Below, piece by piece: positions 6,645-13,835 of a stretch of 22,123 bases of DNA (the stretch's first letter is position 1; each line of letters begins with the position of its first letter). A program made the position numbers and the translations under genes. Origin of the DNA: Desulfovibrio sp. (GTDB taxonomy: Bacteria; Desulfobacterota; Desulfovibrionia; Desulfovibrionales; Desulfovibrionaceae); NCBI GenBank assembly GCA_014804905.1, contig JAAUYX010000087.1, positions 1 through 22,123 on the forward strand, given 5' to 3'. The notes beneath the pieces are model-generated. The model was given only the letters and a program-made list of their open reading frames with translations. It ran no database searches and was not told the DNA's origin.

Positions 6645-9020
6645 ATGCCCTACGCCCGCGTTGCCCTGCTGAGCCCCCCCTACGCCACGCTGACCTACAG
6701 CCTGCCCGGGTATTTCCCTGCGAAGTTCTGGCGTCCCGGTCTCCGCGTGGCCGTTCCGCTCGGCAGGGGGAAGGGTTCGGCGCTCCGTGCAGCGGTCCTG
6801 CTCGATCTCCAGGAAACTGCGGATGTGCCCGCCGGGGTGGAGTGCAAGGAACTCTTCTGGCCGCTGGAAACTGAGCCCCTCCTGCCGCCGGACCTGCTTC
6901 ACCTCGTTTCCGACCTTGCCTTGCGGCAGGGAGTGGAACCGGGCCATGTGCTCGGCCATGTGCTGCCGCAGGGCCTGCGCAGTACGGGCGTGCGCCTGCG
7001 CCGCCTTGGCGCTCGCGCCGAAACGCTGGCCCTGCGCGATCTCCGTCACGCGGGCAGGGAAAGACTCGCCGAGCTCGCGACGGAGTTGCTGGCCGGGGCG
7101 GCGCGCCTCCTCGCGCGGAGCGCCGACGCCGCCAGCGAGGAATATTGCCATTTGCGCGTGGAGCCGCCCTGGCCCGTGCGCCCGGCGGCCACGCGGCAGG
7201 TGGCGGTGCTGGAATTTCTCCATGCACAGGGGCCTGTCAGCCGACGCCGCCTGCTGCGCGAGCTGAAAGACATAGGCCCGGCCTTGGGCGCCCTTTTGCG
7301 CGCGGGCCATGTGGCTCTCGTCCATGAGGATATGGAAGCGGTGGAGCCGGGGGCTTCCCTGCTTGCGCCCGCGCCCGAGCGCGTGCGCCTCAATGCCGAC
7401 CAGGAGGCGGCCCTGGCTGCGCTCACCGCCGCGCTGGACGCGGAAAGCGCGCAAAACCGCCTGCTCTACGGCGTGACCGGCAGCGGCAAGACGGCCGTCT
7501 ATCTGGAGCTTGCGGAACGCGCCCTCGCCCGTGGGCGCAGCGTCCTTCTGCTCGCGCCGGAAGTGGCGCTGGCCCTCAAGCTGCGCCGGGATGCGGCCCG
7601 TGCCCTCCCGGATGCGCCCCTCATCCTCTATCATGGCTACCAGTCACCCGGTCGGCGCGAGGCCGCTTTTCGCGCTCTCGCGGAAAGCACAAGGCCCTGC
7701 CTCGTCGTGGGCACGCGCTCGGCGCTCTTCCTGCCCGTGCCGCGGCTTGGCTGCATCATCCTTGATGAGGAGCATGACGCCTCCTTCAAGCAGGAGGACG
7801 GCCTCTCCTACCAGGCCCGCGAAGTGGCGTGGTTTCGGATGCGCGGGGCCCGCGGCCTCCTGGTCCTCGGTTCGGCCACGCCGGACCTCAAGACCTTTCA
7901 TGCGGCAAGCGGGGGGCGCCTCCCCGTGCTACGGCTGCCCGCGCGCGTGGGCGGCCGCCCCCTGCCGCCCGTGGAACTGGTGGACATCAGCGCAAGCCCG
8001 CGCCTCTTCCCGGAGCAGGACGGCGCCGCCGCCGGAGGCATCCTCGCCCCCCAATGCGAGGCGGCGCTCAGCGAGACGCTGGCGCGGGGGGAGCAGGCCG
8101 TGGTGCTCCTCAACCGGCGCGGCTATGCGCCGCTCATGTATTGCCTCTCCTGTGGCAAGACGCAACGCTGCCCGCACTGCGACATCGGCCTCACCTACCA
8201 CAAGGGGCTGGAGCGGCTCGTCTGCCACTATTGCGGCTATTCGCGCCCCTTCCCCTCGCCCTGCGACCAGTGCCGCGGCATGGAATTCCTGCCGCTGGGG
8301 GAGGGGACCGAGCGCCTGGCCGAGCGGCTGTCGGTCATTGCCGGACAGCCGGTGCTCCGGCTGGACAGGGACAGCACGCGCCGCCCCGGCCGCATGGAGG
8401 AGATACTGGAGGCTTTCGCCCGGCGTGAGTCGCCCATTCTCGTGGGCACGCAGATGCTCTCCAAGGGGCACCATTTTCCGCAGGTGACGCTCGCCATCGT
8501 GGCCGACGGGGACCTCGGCCTTAACCTGCCCGATTACCGGGCGGCCGAGCGCACCTTTCAGCTTCTCGTGCAATCTGCCGGCCGCGCCGGGCGCGGGGAG
8601 AAGCCCGGCCGCGTCCTCATCCAGACGCGCGCCACGAACCACTATTGCTGGCAATATGTGCAAAGCGCCGATTATGAAGGCTTTTATGCGGCGGAGCTCG
8701 CCCTGCGGGAGAAGCGCCGCTACCCGCCCTTCGTGCGCCTCGGCCTTTTGCGCCTCTCCTACGCGGCCGACGAGGCCCGCGGCAGCGAGGCCCTGGGGGA
8801 ACTGGCCGCCGCCCTGCGCGCCCAGGCTGCAGGGCTCGGCGTCGTCCTGCTCGGGCCTGCGCCTGCCCCGCTGGGCCTTTTGCGCGGGCGCAAGCGCTTC
8901 CAGTGCCTGCTCAAGGCGGATGCGTGGCCGCCCATCCGCGAGCTCTATTTTTTTGCCAAAAGCCGCAATCCCGCTTTTTTGCGCCTTTCCCTTGACCTCG
9001 ATCCCGTTAATATGCTGTGA
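6645..9020 (+). CDS. priA: Primosomal protein N' (replication restart helicase PriA)
   Basis: PriA recognises stalled or collapsed replication forks and reloads the replicative helicase. The 791-aa protein shows an N-terminal DNA-binding part (about 1-200), then a superfamily 2 helicase core. Walker A is GVTGSGKT (G276-T283), Walker B is DEEH (D374-H377), and SATPD is present. The helicase core is interrupted by the diagnostic PriA zinc module with eight cysteines (C500, C503, C509, C512, C527, C530, C540, C543) in pairs. VGTQMLSKGHHFPQVTLAI and QSAGRAGRG are the C-terminal helicase motifs. The ATG at 6645 starts MPYARVALLSPPYATLTY, typical of PriA N-termini, although no ribosome binding site is obvious and a pyrimidine tract lies just upstream. 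It is followed 55 bp later by a FadL-type porin gene. Confidence 0.95.
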   Translation: MPYARVALLSPPYATLTYSLPGYFPAKFWRPGLRVAVPLGRGKGSALRAAVLLDLQETADVPAGVECKELFWPLETEPLLPPDLLHLVSDLALRQGVEPGHVLGHVLPQGLRSTGVRLRRLGARAETLALRDLRHAGRERLAELATELLAGAARLLARSADAASEEYCHLRVEPPWPVRPAATRQVAVLEFLHAQGPVSRRRLLRELKDIGPALGALLRAGHVALVHEDMEAVEPGASLLAPAPERVRLNADQEAALAALTAALDAESAQNRLLYGVTGSGKTAVYLELAERALARGRSVLLLAPEVALALKLRRDAARALPDAPLILYHGYQSPGRREAAFRALAESTRPCLVVGTRSALFLPVPRLGCIILDEEHDASFKQEDGLSYQAREVAWFRMRGARGLLVLGSATPDLKTFHAASGGRLPVLRLPARVGGRPLPPVELVDISASPRLFPEQDGAAAGGILAPQCEAALSETLARGEQAVVLLNRRGYAPLMYCLSCGKTQRCPHCDIGLTYHKGLERLVCHYCGYSRPFPSPCDQCRGMEFLPLGEGTERLAERLSVIAGQPVLRLDRDSTRRPGRMEEILEAFARRESPILVGTQMLSKGHHFPQVTLAIVADGDLGLNLPDYRAAERTFQLLVQSAGRAGRGEKPGRVLIQTRATNHYCWQYVQSADYEGFYAAELALREKRRYPPFVRLGLLRLSYAADEARGSEALGELAAALRAQAAGLGVVLLGPAPAPLGLLRGRKRFQCLLKADAWPPIRELYFFAKSRNPAFLRLSLDLDPVNML

Positions 9021-9075
9021 TGCCGGGCTCACGATTTTTGCGGGGCTTTTTCGCCACATCTTTCAAGGAGGGATC

Positions 9076-10380
9076 ATGAGGCTGTTTAGGGACCTGTGCT
9101 GTGCGTGCGCGCTTTTGCTGATTTTTTGTGCCACGGCACGGGCCGAGGGCTTTGCCCTCAATGAATGGAGCGCCAGGGGTGTCTCGCTGGCCGGGGGCCT
9201 GGTGGGCCGGGCGGATGATGTTTCTGCGCTGGCCTACAATGCCGCGGGCATCACCCAGCTCCCCGGCACGCACCTGATGGCGGGCCTCGCCTTTATCGCC
9301 CCCATGGGCAGCATTGACGCGGACCTCATCGGCGGCCGCAAGCACGATACCACCACCAAGCCCGCGACCTTCCTCGCGCCGCACGGTTTTGCGAGCTACC
9401 AGCTCAATGACGATTTCTGGCTGGGGCTCGGGGTGTTCTCGCGCTTTGGCGTGGGCAACAGTTACGCGCAGGACTGGGTGGGCCGCTACAATGTGTATGA
9501 CGTGGGGCTTCAGACCATCTCCTTTGTGCCCACCATCGCCTGGAAGATCAACGAGATGTTTTCCGTGTCCGCCGGGGTGGAAGTGCTCTACGCCGGGTTT
9601 TACATGGGCAACAAGATCCCCACTATGCAGCTCACTGCTGCCGGCCCAAGGCAGGGCCCGGACAATGATTTGCAGTTGCAGGGCGACGGCTGGGGCGTGG
9701 GCGCGCAGTTCGGCGCGCATGTGCGCTTCAATGAGCAGTGGTCGCTCGGCCTCGCCTACAAGAGCCAGGTGACATTGAACATCAACGGCGATGTGGACTT
9801 CGGCCGCGAGGGCGAGCGCAATTTGCTCGCGACCATGGGGCGCGTGCCGGAGGCGCGCAACTGCGGGGCCAACGCCACGGTGCAGCTCCCCGATTCCCTC
9901 GCCCTGGGCCTTGCGTACAAGCCGCTGGACGAGCTGAGCTTCGAGGTGGGCGCGGTGTGGACGCGCTGGTCCACCTATAACGCGCTCAATATCTATATGG
10001 ACAACGGCTACGCCTCCCTCAACGACAAGACTGCGCGCGACGGCATCAACCTCAATGCCAGCGTGGAATACTGGCCGCTTCCCTGGTGGGCGCTCCGCGC
10101 GGGCGTCTCCTACGAGACGCCGGTGCTCAATGAAAAGCACGCCGACTTTCTCATGCCCACCTATGGGCGCACCACCCTCGGACTCGGCACCGGCGTGAAG
10201 TGGAACGACCTCACTCTGGATTTCGCCTACGCCCACCTCTGGATCAATTCCATGGACTACGGGCAGACCGACGCGGCCGGCCTCCTCGCCGGGCCCGACT
10301 CCCCCTCCCGGATCACCAATGCCCATTCCAAGAACGTGGTCGCCAACATCTATATGTTCTCCGTGGGCTATTCCTTCTGA
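9076..10380 (+). CDS. FadL/OmpP1-type outer membrane transport protein
   Basis: The 434-aa outer-membrane beta-barrel belongs to the FadL/OmpP1/TodX family, whose members let hydrophobic compounds such as long-chain fatty acids or aromatics cross the outer membrane. Residues 1-23 form a clear signal peptide (hydrophobic CACALLLIFCATARA, cleavage probably before EGFALNEWSARG). The mature N-terminus GFALNEWSARGVSLAGG and the YNAAGITQLPGTH motif (family consensus NPAG) are diagnostic. Alternating beta-strand patterns follow, and the protein ends in VGYSF with a terminal Phe, as expected for BAM-dependent insertion. AAGGAGGG lies about 5 nt upstream of the ATG, which fixes the start. The frame is open further upstream inside priA but has no support there. 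The true substrate is unknown. Confidence 0.9.
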   Translation: MRLFRDLCCACALLLIFCATARAEGFALNEWSARGVSLAGGLVGRADDVSALAYNAAGITQLPGTHLMAGLAFIAPMGSIDADLIGGRKHDTTTKPATFLAPHGFASYQLNDDFWLGLGVFSRFGVGNSYAQDWVGRYNVYDVGLQTISFVPTIAWKINEMFSVSAGVEVLYAGFYMGNKIPTMQLTAAGPRQGPDNDLQLQGDGWGVGAQFGAHVRFNEQWSLGLAYKSQVTLNINGDVDFGREGERNLLATMGRVPEARNCGANATVQLPDSLALGLAYKPLDELSFEVGAVWTRWSTYNALNIYMDNGYASLNDKTARDGINLNASVEYWPLPWWALRAGVSYETPVLNEKHADFLMPTYGRTTLGLGTGVKWNDLTLDFAYAHLWINSMDYGQTDAAGLLAGPDSPSRITNAHSKNVVANIYMFSVGYSF

Positions 10381-10583
10381 TGGTATGGGGCGGGGGGGCT
10401 TCCCGCGCCCATTCCGCCCGACCTTCCGGCCCCGTGTTCCCGCGCGCGTTATTTGCGGCGGAGCGGTGTCCGTGCCATAAAGTATTTCCTCCTCCCTGCC
10501 GAAACAGCGAACAGTGAACGGGAACGCCACAGGTTGGCGACGGGCGCGCCCGTCCGGTGGGGCCAGGTTTTTGAGAAACTTTG

Positions 10584-10612
10584 TTGACAATTTCCAGAAA
10601 TTGTCCAACATT
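10584..10612 (+). promoter_or_regulatory. Candidate promoter with perfect inverted-repeat operator upstream of the small OMP gene
   Basis: A perfect -35 TTGACA (10584-10589) is followed by a 17-bp spacer and AACATT (10607-10612), a weak -10. The perfect inverted repeat GACAATTT-CCAG-AAATTGTC (10586-10605) overlaps the -35 and fills the spacer. That is a position where a bound repressor would block RNA polymerase. The regulator is not identifiable from the motif alone. A second weaker candidate (TTGCGG 10453-10458, CATAAA 10476-10481) lies upstream. Confidence 0.6.
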
Positions 10613-10651
10613 CCGCTTCCCCTCAGAGTGGGGGACCGCGAGGAGGATGTC

Positions 10652-11329
10652 ATGAAACGGATTCTTGTCATTGCAGCGCTGGCGCTCAGCCTGGCCCTGC
10701 CCGGGCTTGTGGCCGCCGAAGGCACGGGCATGTATCTTGCGCCGAAATTTCTCATGTCCATCCAGGATACGGGCACGGTTTCGCGCTCCAGCGCCCTTGC
10801 CGGCTCCGGTGTGGACGATTACAGCCAGTTCACCCTCGGCGGGGCCTTGGCTGCGGGCTATGACTTCTGGGTGCAGCAGATGATCCCGCTGCGCTTCGAG
10901 GTGGAGTTCTCCCTGCGCGGCAACAGCGAAAAAACCTGGAGCGACCAGGGCCTGCGCGTGAACAATGTCAAGGGCACCTGGAACAATTCCACCCTGTTCG
11001 CCAACCTGTTCTGGGACTTCCACAACGACACGGGCTTCACCCCCTATATCGGCGCGGGCCTCGGCGTGGCCTTCAACTATACGGGCTTTGACATCACCAC
11101 CAACAACGGCGACAAGATTTCCATGGACGACCGTTTCACCAATTTCGCGTGGAACGCGGGCGCGGGCGTTTCCTACAGCTTCAACGACACCCTCGCCGTG
11201 GACGCTTCCTATCGCTTCGTGGGCCTCGGCTACAACGAGGTGAGCACCCACTACAATGGCCAGAAGTACGAGATCGGAAGCGATCCCTACAACAACGAAT
11301 TCATGGTGGGCCTGCGGTTCGCCTTCTAG
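10652..11329 (+). CDS. Small outer-membrane beta-barrel protein (OmpW/opacity-like)
   Basis: The 225-aa protein has a clear signal peptide (MKRILVIAALALSLALPGLVAA, cleavage before EGTGMYLAPKF). About eight amphipathic beta-strands follow, typical of the OMP beta-barrel (opacity/Omp25-like, PF13505-type) group. Hallmarks are YLAPKFLMS at the first strand, TPYIGAGLGVAFNY in the middle, WNAGAGVSYSFNDTLAVDASYRF near the end, and a terminal FMVGLRFAF with the BAM-recognised C-terminal Phe. It is a small 8-stranded surface barrel rather than a porin; the exact role is unknown. AGGAGG 5 nt upstream of the ATG at 10652 fixes the start. The gene has its own promoter candidate with a palindromic operator and is followed by a strong hairpin. 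Confidence 0.85.
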   Translation: MKRILVIAALALSLALPGLVAAEGTGMYLAPKFLMSIQDTGTVSRSSALAGSGVDDYSQFTLGGALAAGYDFWVQQMIPLRFEVEFSLRGNSEKTWSDQGLRVNNVKGTWNNSTLFANLFWDFHNDTGFTPYIGAGLGVAFNYTGFDITTNNGDKISMDDRFTNFAWNAGAGVSYSFNDTLAVDASYRFVGLGYNEVSTHYNGQKYEIGSDPYNNEFMVGLRFAF

Positions 11330-11370
11330 GCGCACATGAACGGACGCCACGGCCGTGCGCCGGGCGCCTG

Positions 11371-11404
11371 CAAGGGGCGATGCCAGGGAAGGCGTCGCCC
11401 CTTG
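11371..11404 (+). terminator. Long hairpin after the small OMP gene, probable terminator
   Basis: A 14-bp stem (11371-11384 with 11391-11404, one T-G wobble) closes an AGGGAA loop 41 bp after the stop codon. The outer 10 bp, CAAGGGGCGA with TCGCCCCTTG, are perfect. The following sequence is only partly T-rich (CTTGTCGTGT), so efficiency is uncertain. Confidence 0.6.
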
Positions 11405-11463
11405 TCGTGTCGGGGGAAGAGCGGCCGTAGCCACCGGAAACGGGGGATTTCTTTCGGGGTGCC

Positions 11464-11556
11464 ATGAACGGGCGCCGGCAAAAGCTGAAAAAAATCGAAG
11501 AAATCATGCGATTCATCGAGATAAATGGAATCATGTTTGTGGAAAAATTATTTTAA
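11464..11556 (+). CDS. Possible 30-aa small ORF or gene remnant, DeoR-HTH-like
   Basis: ATG to TAA encodes a 30-residue, Lys/Ile/Glu-rich peptide containing QKLKKIEEIMRFIEINGIM and ending FVEKLF. Its pattern resembles the first helices of DeoR-type winged-helix domains (I-L-x-x-I-x-x-x-G-x-x-x-V-x-x-L). The codons are AT-rich, unlike every neighbouring gene. The ribosome binding site is weak (GGGG about 4 nt upstream). Reading past the stop gives no continuation of a DeoR domain. It may be a leader peptide, a decayed fragment of a transferred regulator, or chance. Confidence 0.2.
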   Translation: MNGRRQKLKKIEEIMRFIEINGIMFVEKLF

Positions 11557-11764
11557 AATCTGTTCATATCCTTCTTGCCAAGGGGGAAACCGTTGCCGGG
11601 CAAGCGTTTCACCGGGGGCTCCCAAGTCCAAGCCTTAGAAAAATAATATTTTATTTCATAATGTTATGACTTTTATTCTTTGGGGATAGCGAAAGGCCCG
11701 CAAGCCTGCGAAGGCGGCTTCCTCTCCTTTGCCTCCGCCGCCGCCAGGGACTATATGCTTGGCC

Positions 11765-13225
11765 ATGCAAGGCAAATGGGCGGAAATTTCTGCAAATCTC
11801 AAGAAAATGCTGGATTCCGGCATTTTCAGGGTCTGGATCGCACCGTTGCGCGCCTCCGTCATGGGCGCGGAACTGTGCCTGACCGTGCCCAGCGCCTTCA
11901 TGGCCGACTGGCTGGAGCGGCACCTGCTCAAAAAGATTCGCGAGGCCGCGGCCCCGGTGCTGGGGCTCGCCCCCGATGCCGTCGAGGTGCGCCTTGTCGT
12001 AGCCGGGGACGCACATGACGGGCAGGCAGTAGCCGCATCTTCCAGTGCGGGCGACATCGTGGCGGACCTTTTGCCCGGCCTCGGGCGCCGCGCCCATGCG
12101 GCTTCCCATGTGCACCTGCCCCTGCCGGAGTCCGGCCCGCAGTCCCTCCCGCAATCCGGGGCGTTGCTGCTGGACGCGGCGGAGCGCCCCCTCGGCCGCT
12201 GGCGGCACAGCTTTGAGGACTTCATCATTGGCCCCAGCAACAGCATGGCCGTGGCTGCCGCGCGGGATATTTGCCAAAAGGGCGGTCAGGTGCGCACGCT
12301 CTTTGTCACCGGGGGCTCGGGCCTCGGCAAGACGCATCTCACACAATCTGCCGGGCAGGCCATCAGCGGCGCGGGCGCAAACCAGCGCATCGCCTACCTG
12401 ACTGCCGAGGAATTCGCCTCGCGCTTCGTGCAGGCCCTCAAGAGCAAGGACATCGAGGGCTTCAAGAGCCGTCTCAGGGAGCTTGATGTGCTCCTCCTTG
12501 AGGATGTGCACTTTTTCCAGCGCAAAAAGGCCATGCAGGAGCTGGCGCTCACCGTCATCAAGAGCCTGCAGGACCGCGGCGGCCGCGTCATCCTCACTTC
12601 CTCCTTTGCGCCGCGCGAACTTCGGGACATGGATTCGCAGCTCGTGTCCTATTTCTGCTCCGGCATCCTCACGAGCATCGGGCGCCCGGACAGGGAGATG
12701 CGCAGCCGCATCCTGACCCACAAGGCGAGGAGTTTCCAGGTGCTTTTGCCGGACGAGGTGCGCGACCTTCTCGCCTCGCGCCTGCATGGCGATGTGCGCC
12801 AGCTGGAATCCTGCCTCAACAGCCTCATCTTCAAGGCACGCCTGCTCAACTGCGGCCTCAACGTGGACCTCGCCATGGAAGTGGTGGGGCAATATACGGG
12901 CGAGGCGCAGGGCCTCGACATGGAGGCCATCATCCGCCTTGTCTGCGAAAGCTATGGCCTGAGCGAGGCGCAGTTGCGCTCCCGCTCGCGCCGCCAGGAA
13001 TGCGTGCAGGGCCGCAATACCGTGTTCTACCTCGCGCGCAAGCATACCGAGCTTTCGCTGGAGGACATCGGCAGCGCCTTCAACCGCCGCCATTCCACCG
13101 TGCTTCGCAGCATCACGGCCGTTGAGCGCGAACTCGCCAAAGAGTCGCGTCTCGGGCGGCAAATCGCCCGCGCCGTGAGCCTCATCGAGCGCAGCGCCGG
13201 GTGCGGCGTGCCCGACGGAATGTGA
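11765..13225 (+). CDS. dnaA: DnaA-family replication initiator (possibly a second, divergent DnaA)
   Basis: The 486-aa protein has the DnaA four-domain layout. Domain I is about 1-75 (SGIFRVWIAPLRASV), a loose linker is about 80-140, and the AAA+ domain starts at RHSFEDFIIGPSNSMA. Walker A is GGSGLGKT (G183-T190) and Walker B is LLLEDVHFF (L243-F251). Domain IV is C-terminal, with ARKHTELSLEDIGSAFNRRHSTVL (up to L447). DnaA binds DnaA boxes and opens the origin. Here the signature after IGxxF reads NRRHSTV instead of GGRDHSTV, one residue shorter and lacking the Asp. The neighbours are not dnaN, recF or gyrB, so this may be a paralogue. The start is uncertain: the ATG at 11765 matches the domain-I start, but a TTG at 11759 has a better-placed AGGGA 8 nt upstream. 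Confidence 0.85.
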   Translation: MQGKWAEISANLKKMLDSGIFRVWIAPLRASVMGAELCLTVPSAFMADWLERHLLKKIREAAAPVLGLAPDAVEVRLVVAGDAHDGQAVAASSSAGDIVADLLPGLGRRAHAASHVHLPLPESGPQSLPQSGALLLDAAERPLGRWRHSFEDFIIGPSNSMAVAAARDICQKGGQVRTLFVTGGSGLGKTHLTQSAGQAISGAGANQRIAYLTAEEFASRFVQALKSKDIEGFKSRLRELDVLLLEDVHFFQRKKAMQELALTVIKSLQDRGGRVILTSSFAPRELRDMDSQLVSYFCSGILTSIGRPDREMRSRILTHKARSFQVLLPDEVRDLLASRLHGDVRQLESCLNSLIFKARLLNCGLNVDLAMEVVGQYTGEAQGLDMEAIIRLVCESYGLSEAQLRSRSRRQECVQGRNTVFYLARKHTELSLEDIGSAFNRRHSTVLRSITAVERELAKESRLGRQIARAVSLIERSAGCGVPDGM

Positions 13226-13305
13226 TCCCCAAATTTGCGGGAATTTTGCGTGAACATCCGGGCACGGTCTCTCCGGTCCGAAATCCCACCACTCGAGCCT
13301 CACCC

Positions 13306-13719
13306 ATGTCAACAAGCCACACCCGCGAGCTGGTGCAACGCTTCATTGGTTTCATCAACACCAATGACGAAAAGCTCGCCCATGCGCTCATCTCGCCCGA
13401 TATCCGGTTGCAGACACCCATGCGCAGGGAGCCCTATTGCGGCCCCGAAGGCTACCGGGAACTGATCATCCATATCAGAAGCAGTTTTCCCGATGTGCAG
13501 TGGGAATTGGAGGAGATGGTCGCCGAAGGGGACAGCGCGGCCTGCCATTTTACCGCCAGAGGAACGCATGAGGGCGTGTTCTTCGGTATCGCCCCGACCC
13601 ACAAAAAAGTTTCCTGGCCTGCCATGAATATCTATACGTTTAACAACGACAAACTTGTGCGCGAATACGCGCAGCCCGATTTTCTGCCCCTGTTGCAGCA
13701 ACTGGGCATGTTTGCCTGA
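13306..13719 (+). CDS. SnoaL-like (ester cyclase family, NTF2-fold) protein
   Basis: The 137-aa single-domain protein fits the SnoaL-like/ester cyclase group of the NTF2-like superfamily. It has an N-terminal helix TRELVQRFIGFINTNDEKL, then LISPDIRLQTPM, GPEGYRELIIHIRSSFPDVQWELEEMVAEGDSAACHFTARGTHEGVFFGIAPTHKKV and a C-terminal strand NIYTFNNDKLVREY. The SFPDVxxxxEEMVAEGDxVxxxxxxxGTHxGxFxGI pattern is the family hallmark. Members include polyketide cyclases and many small proteins of unknown function, so no reaction can be assigned. The start at 13306 is the ATG that begins the domain; the ribosome binding site is weak. The gene starts 80 bp after the DnaA gene on the same strand and ends at a bidirectional terminator. 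Confidence 0.8.
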   Translation: MSTSHTRELVQRFIGFINTNDEKLAHALISPDIRLQTPMRREPYCGPEGYRELIIHIRSSFPDVQWELEEMVAEGDSAACHFTARGTHEGVFFGIAPTHKKVSWPAMNIYTFNNDKLVREYAQPDFLPLLQQLGMFA

Positions 13720-13750
13720 AGCGCGCGGCCCGAACCATTCGCCCGTTCTT

Positions 13751-13767
13751 GGGGGAGCCGTTCCCCC
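13751..13767. repeat. Hairpin between the SnoaL-like gene and the terminator
   Basis: GGGGGA (13751-13756) and TCCCCC (13762-13767) form a 6-bp stem with a GCCGT loop. It lies just upstream of the main terminator and has no T-tract, so it probably does not terminate alone. Confidence 0.35.
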
Positions 13768-13785
13768 GGCGGAAAACATGCCAGA

Positions 13786-13813
13786 AAAAAGGACGCCCGA
13801 AGGCGTCCTTTTT
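13786..13813. terminator. Bidirectional Rho-independent terminator
   Basis: A perfect 12-bp stem (13786-13797 with 13802-13813) closes a CGAA tetraloop. An A-run on the left and TTTTT on the right make it functional in both directions. It separates the convergent SnoaL-like gene and the EF-G2-type gene. Confidence 0.95.
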
Positions 13814-13835
13814 GTATCTTTGGAGTAGCTGGGCT

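Larger units (their letters stand above)
11330..11764. other. Long intergenic region with AT-rich island upstream of the DnaA gene
   Basis: Of these 435 bp, the left third is GC-rich and carries the OMP hairpin. From about 11480 to 11690 the sequence is strikingly AT-rich for this genome, with runs such as AAAATAATATTTTATTT. It contains a DnaA-box-like 9-mer on the minus strand, TTTTCCACA (11538-11546, one mismatch to TTATCCACA). A weaker one is CTATCCCCA (11681-11689, two mismatches). An imperfect inverted repeat spans CATGCGATTCAT (11505-11516) and ATGGAATCATG (11525-11535). A 30-codon ORF is listed separately. The island could hold the promoter and operator of the DnaA gene or a DNA unwinding element. 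No decisive promoter pair is visible. Confidence 0.4.

Noticed and set aside
9007..10776. 589-codon minus-strand ORF opposite the FadL-type gene
   Set aside because: Shadow frame spanning two signal-peptide-bearing outer-membrane genes and an intergenic promoter.
11330..11764. Chromosomal origin (oriC)
   Set aside because: Only one DnaA box with a single mismatch and one weak box, no dnaN/gyrB/rpmH neighbours. Kept only as a question in the findings.
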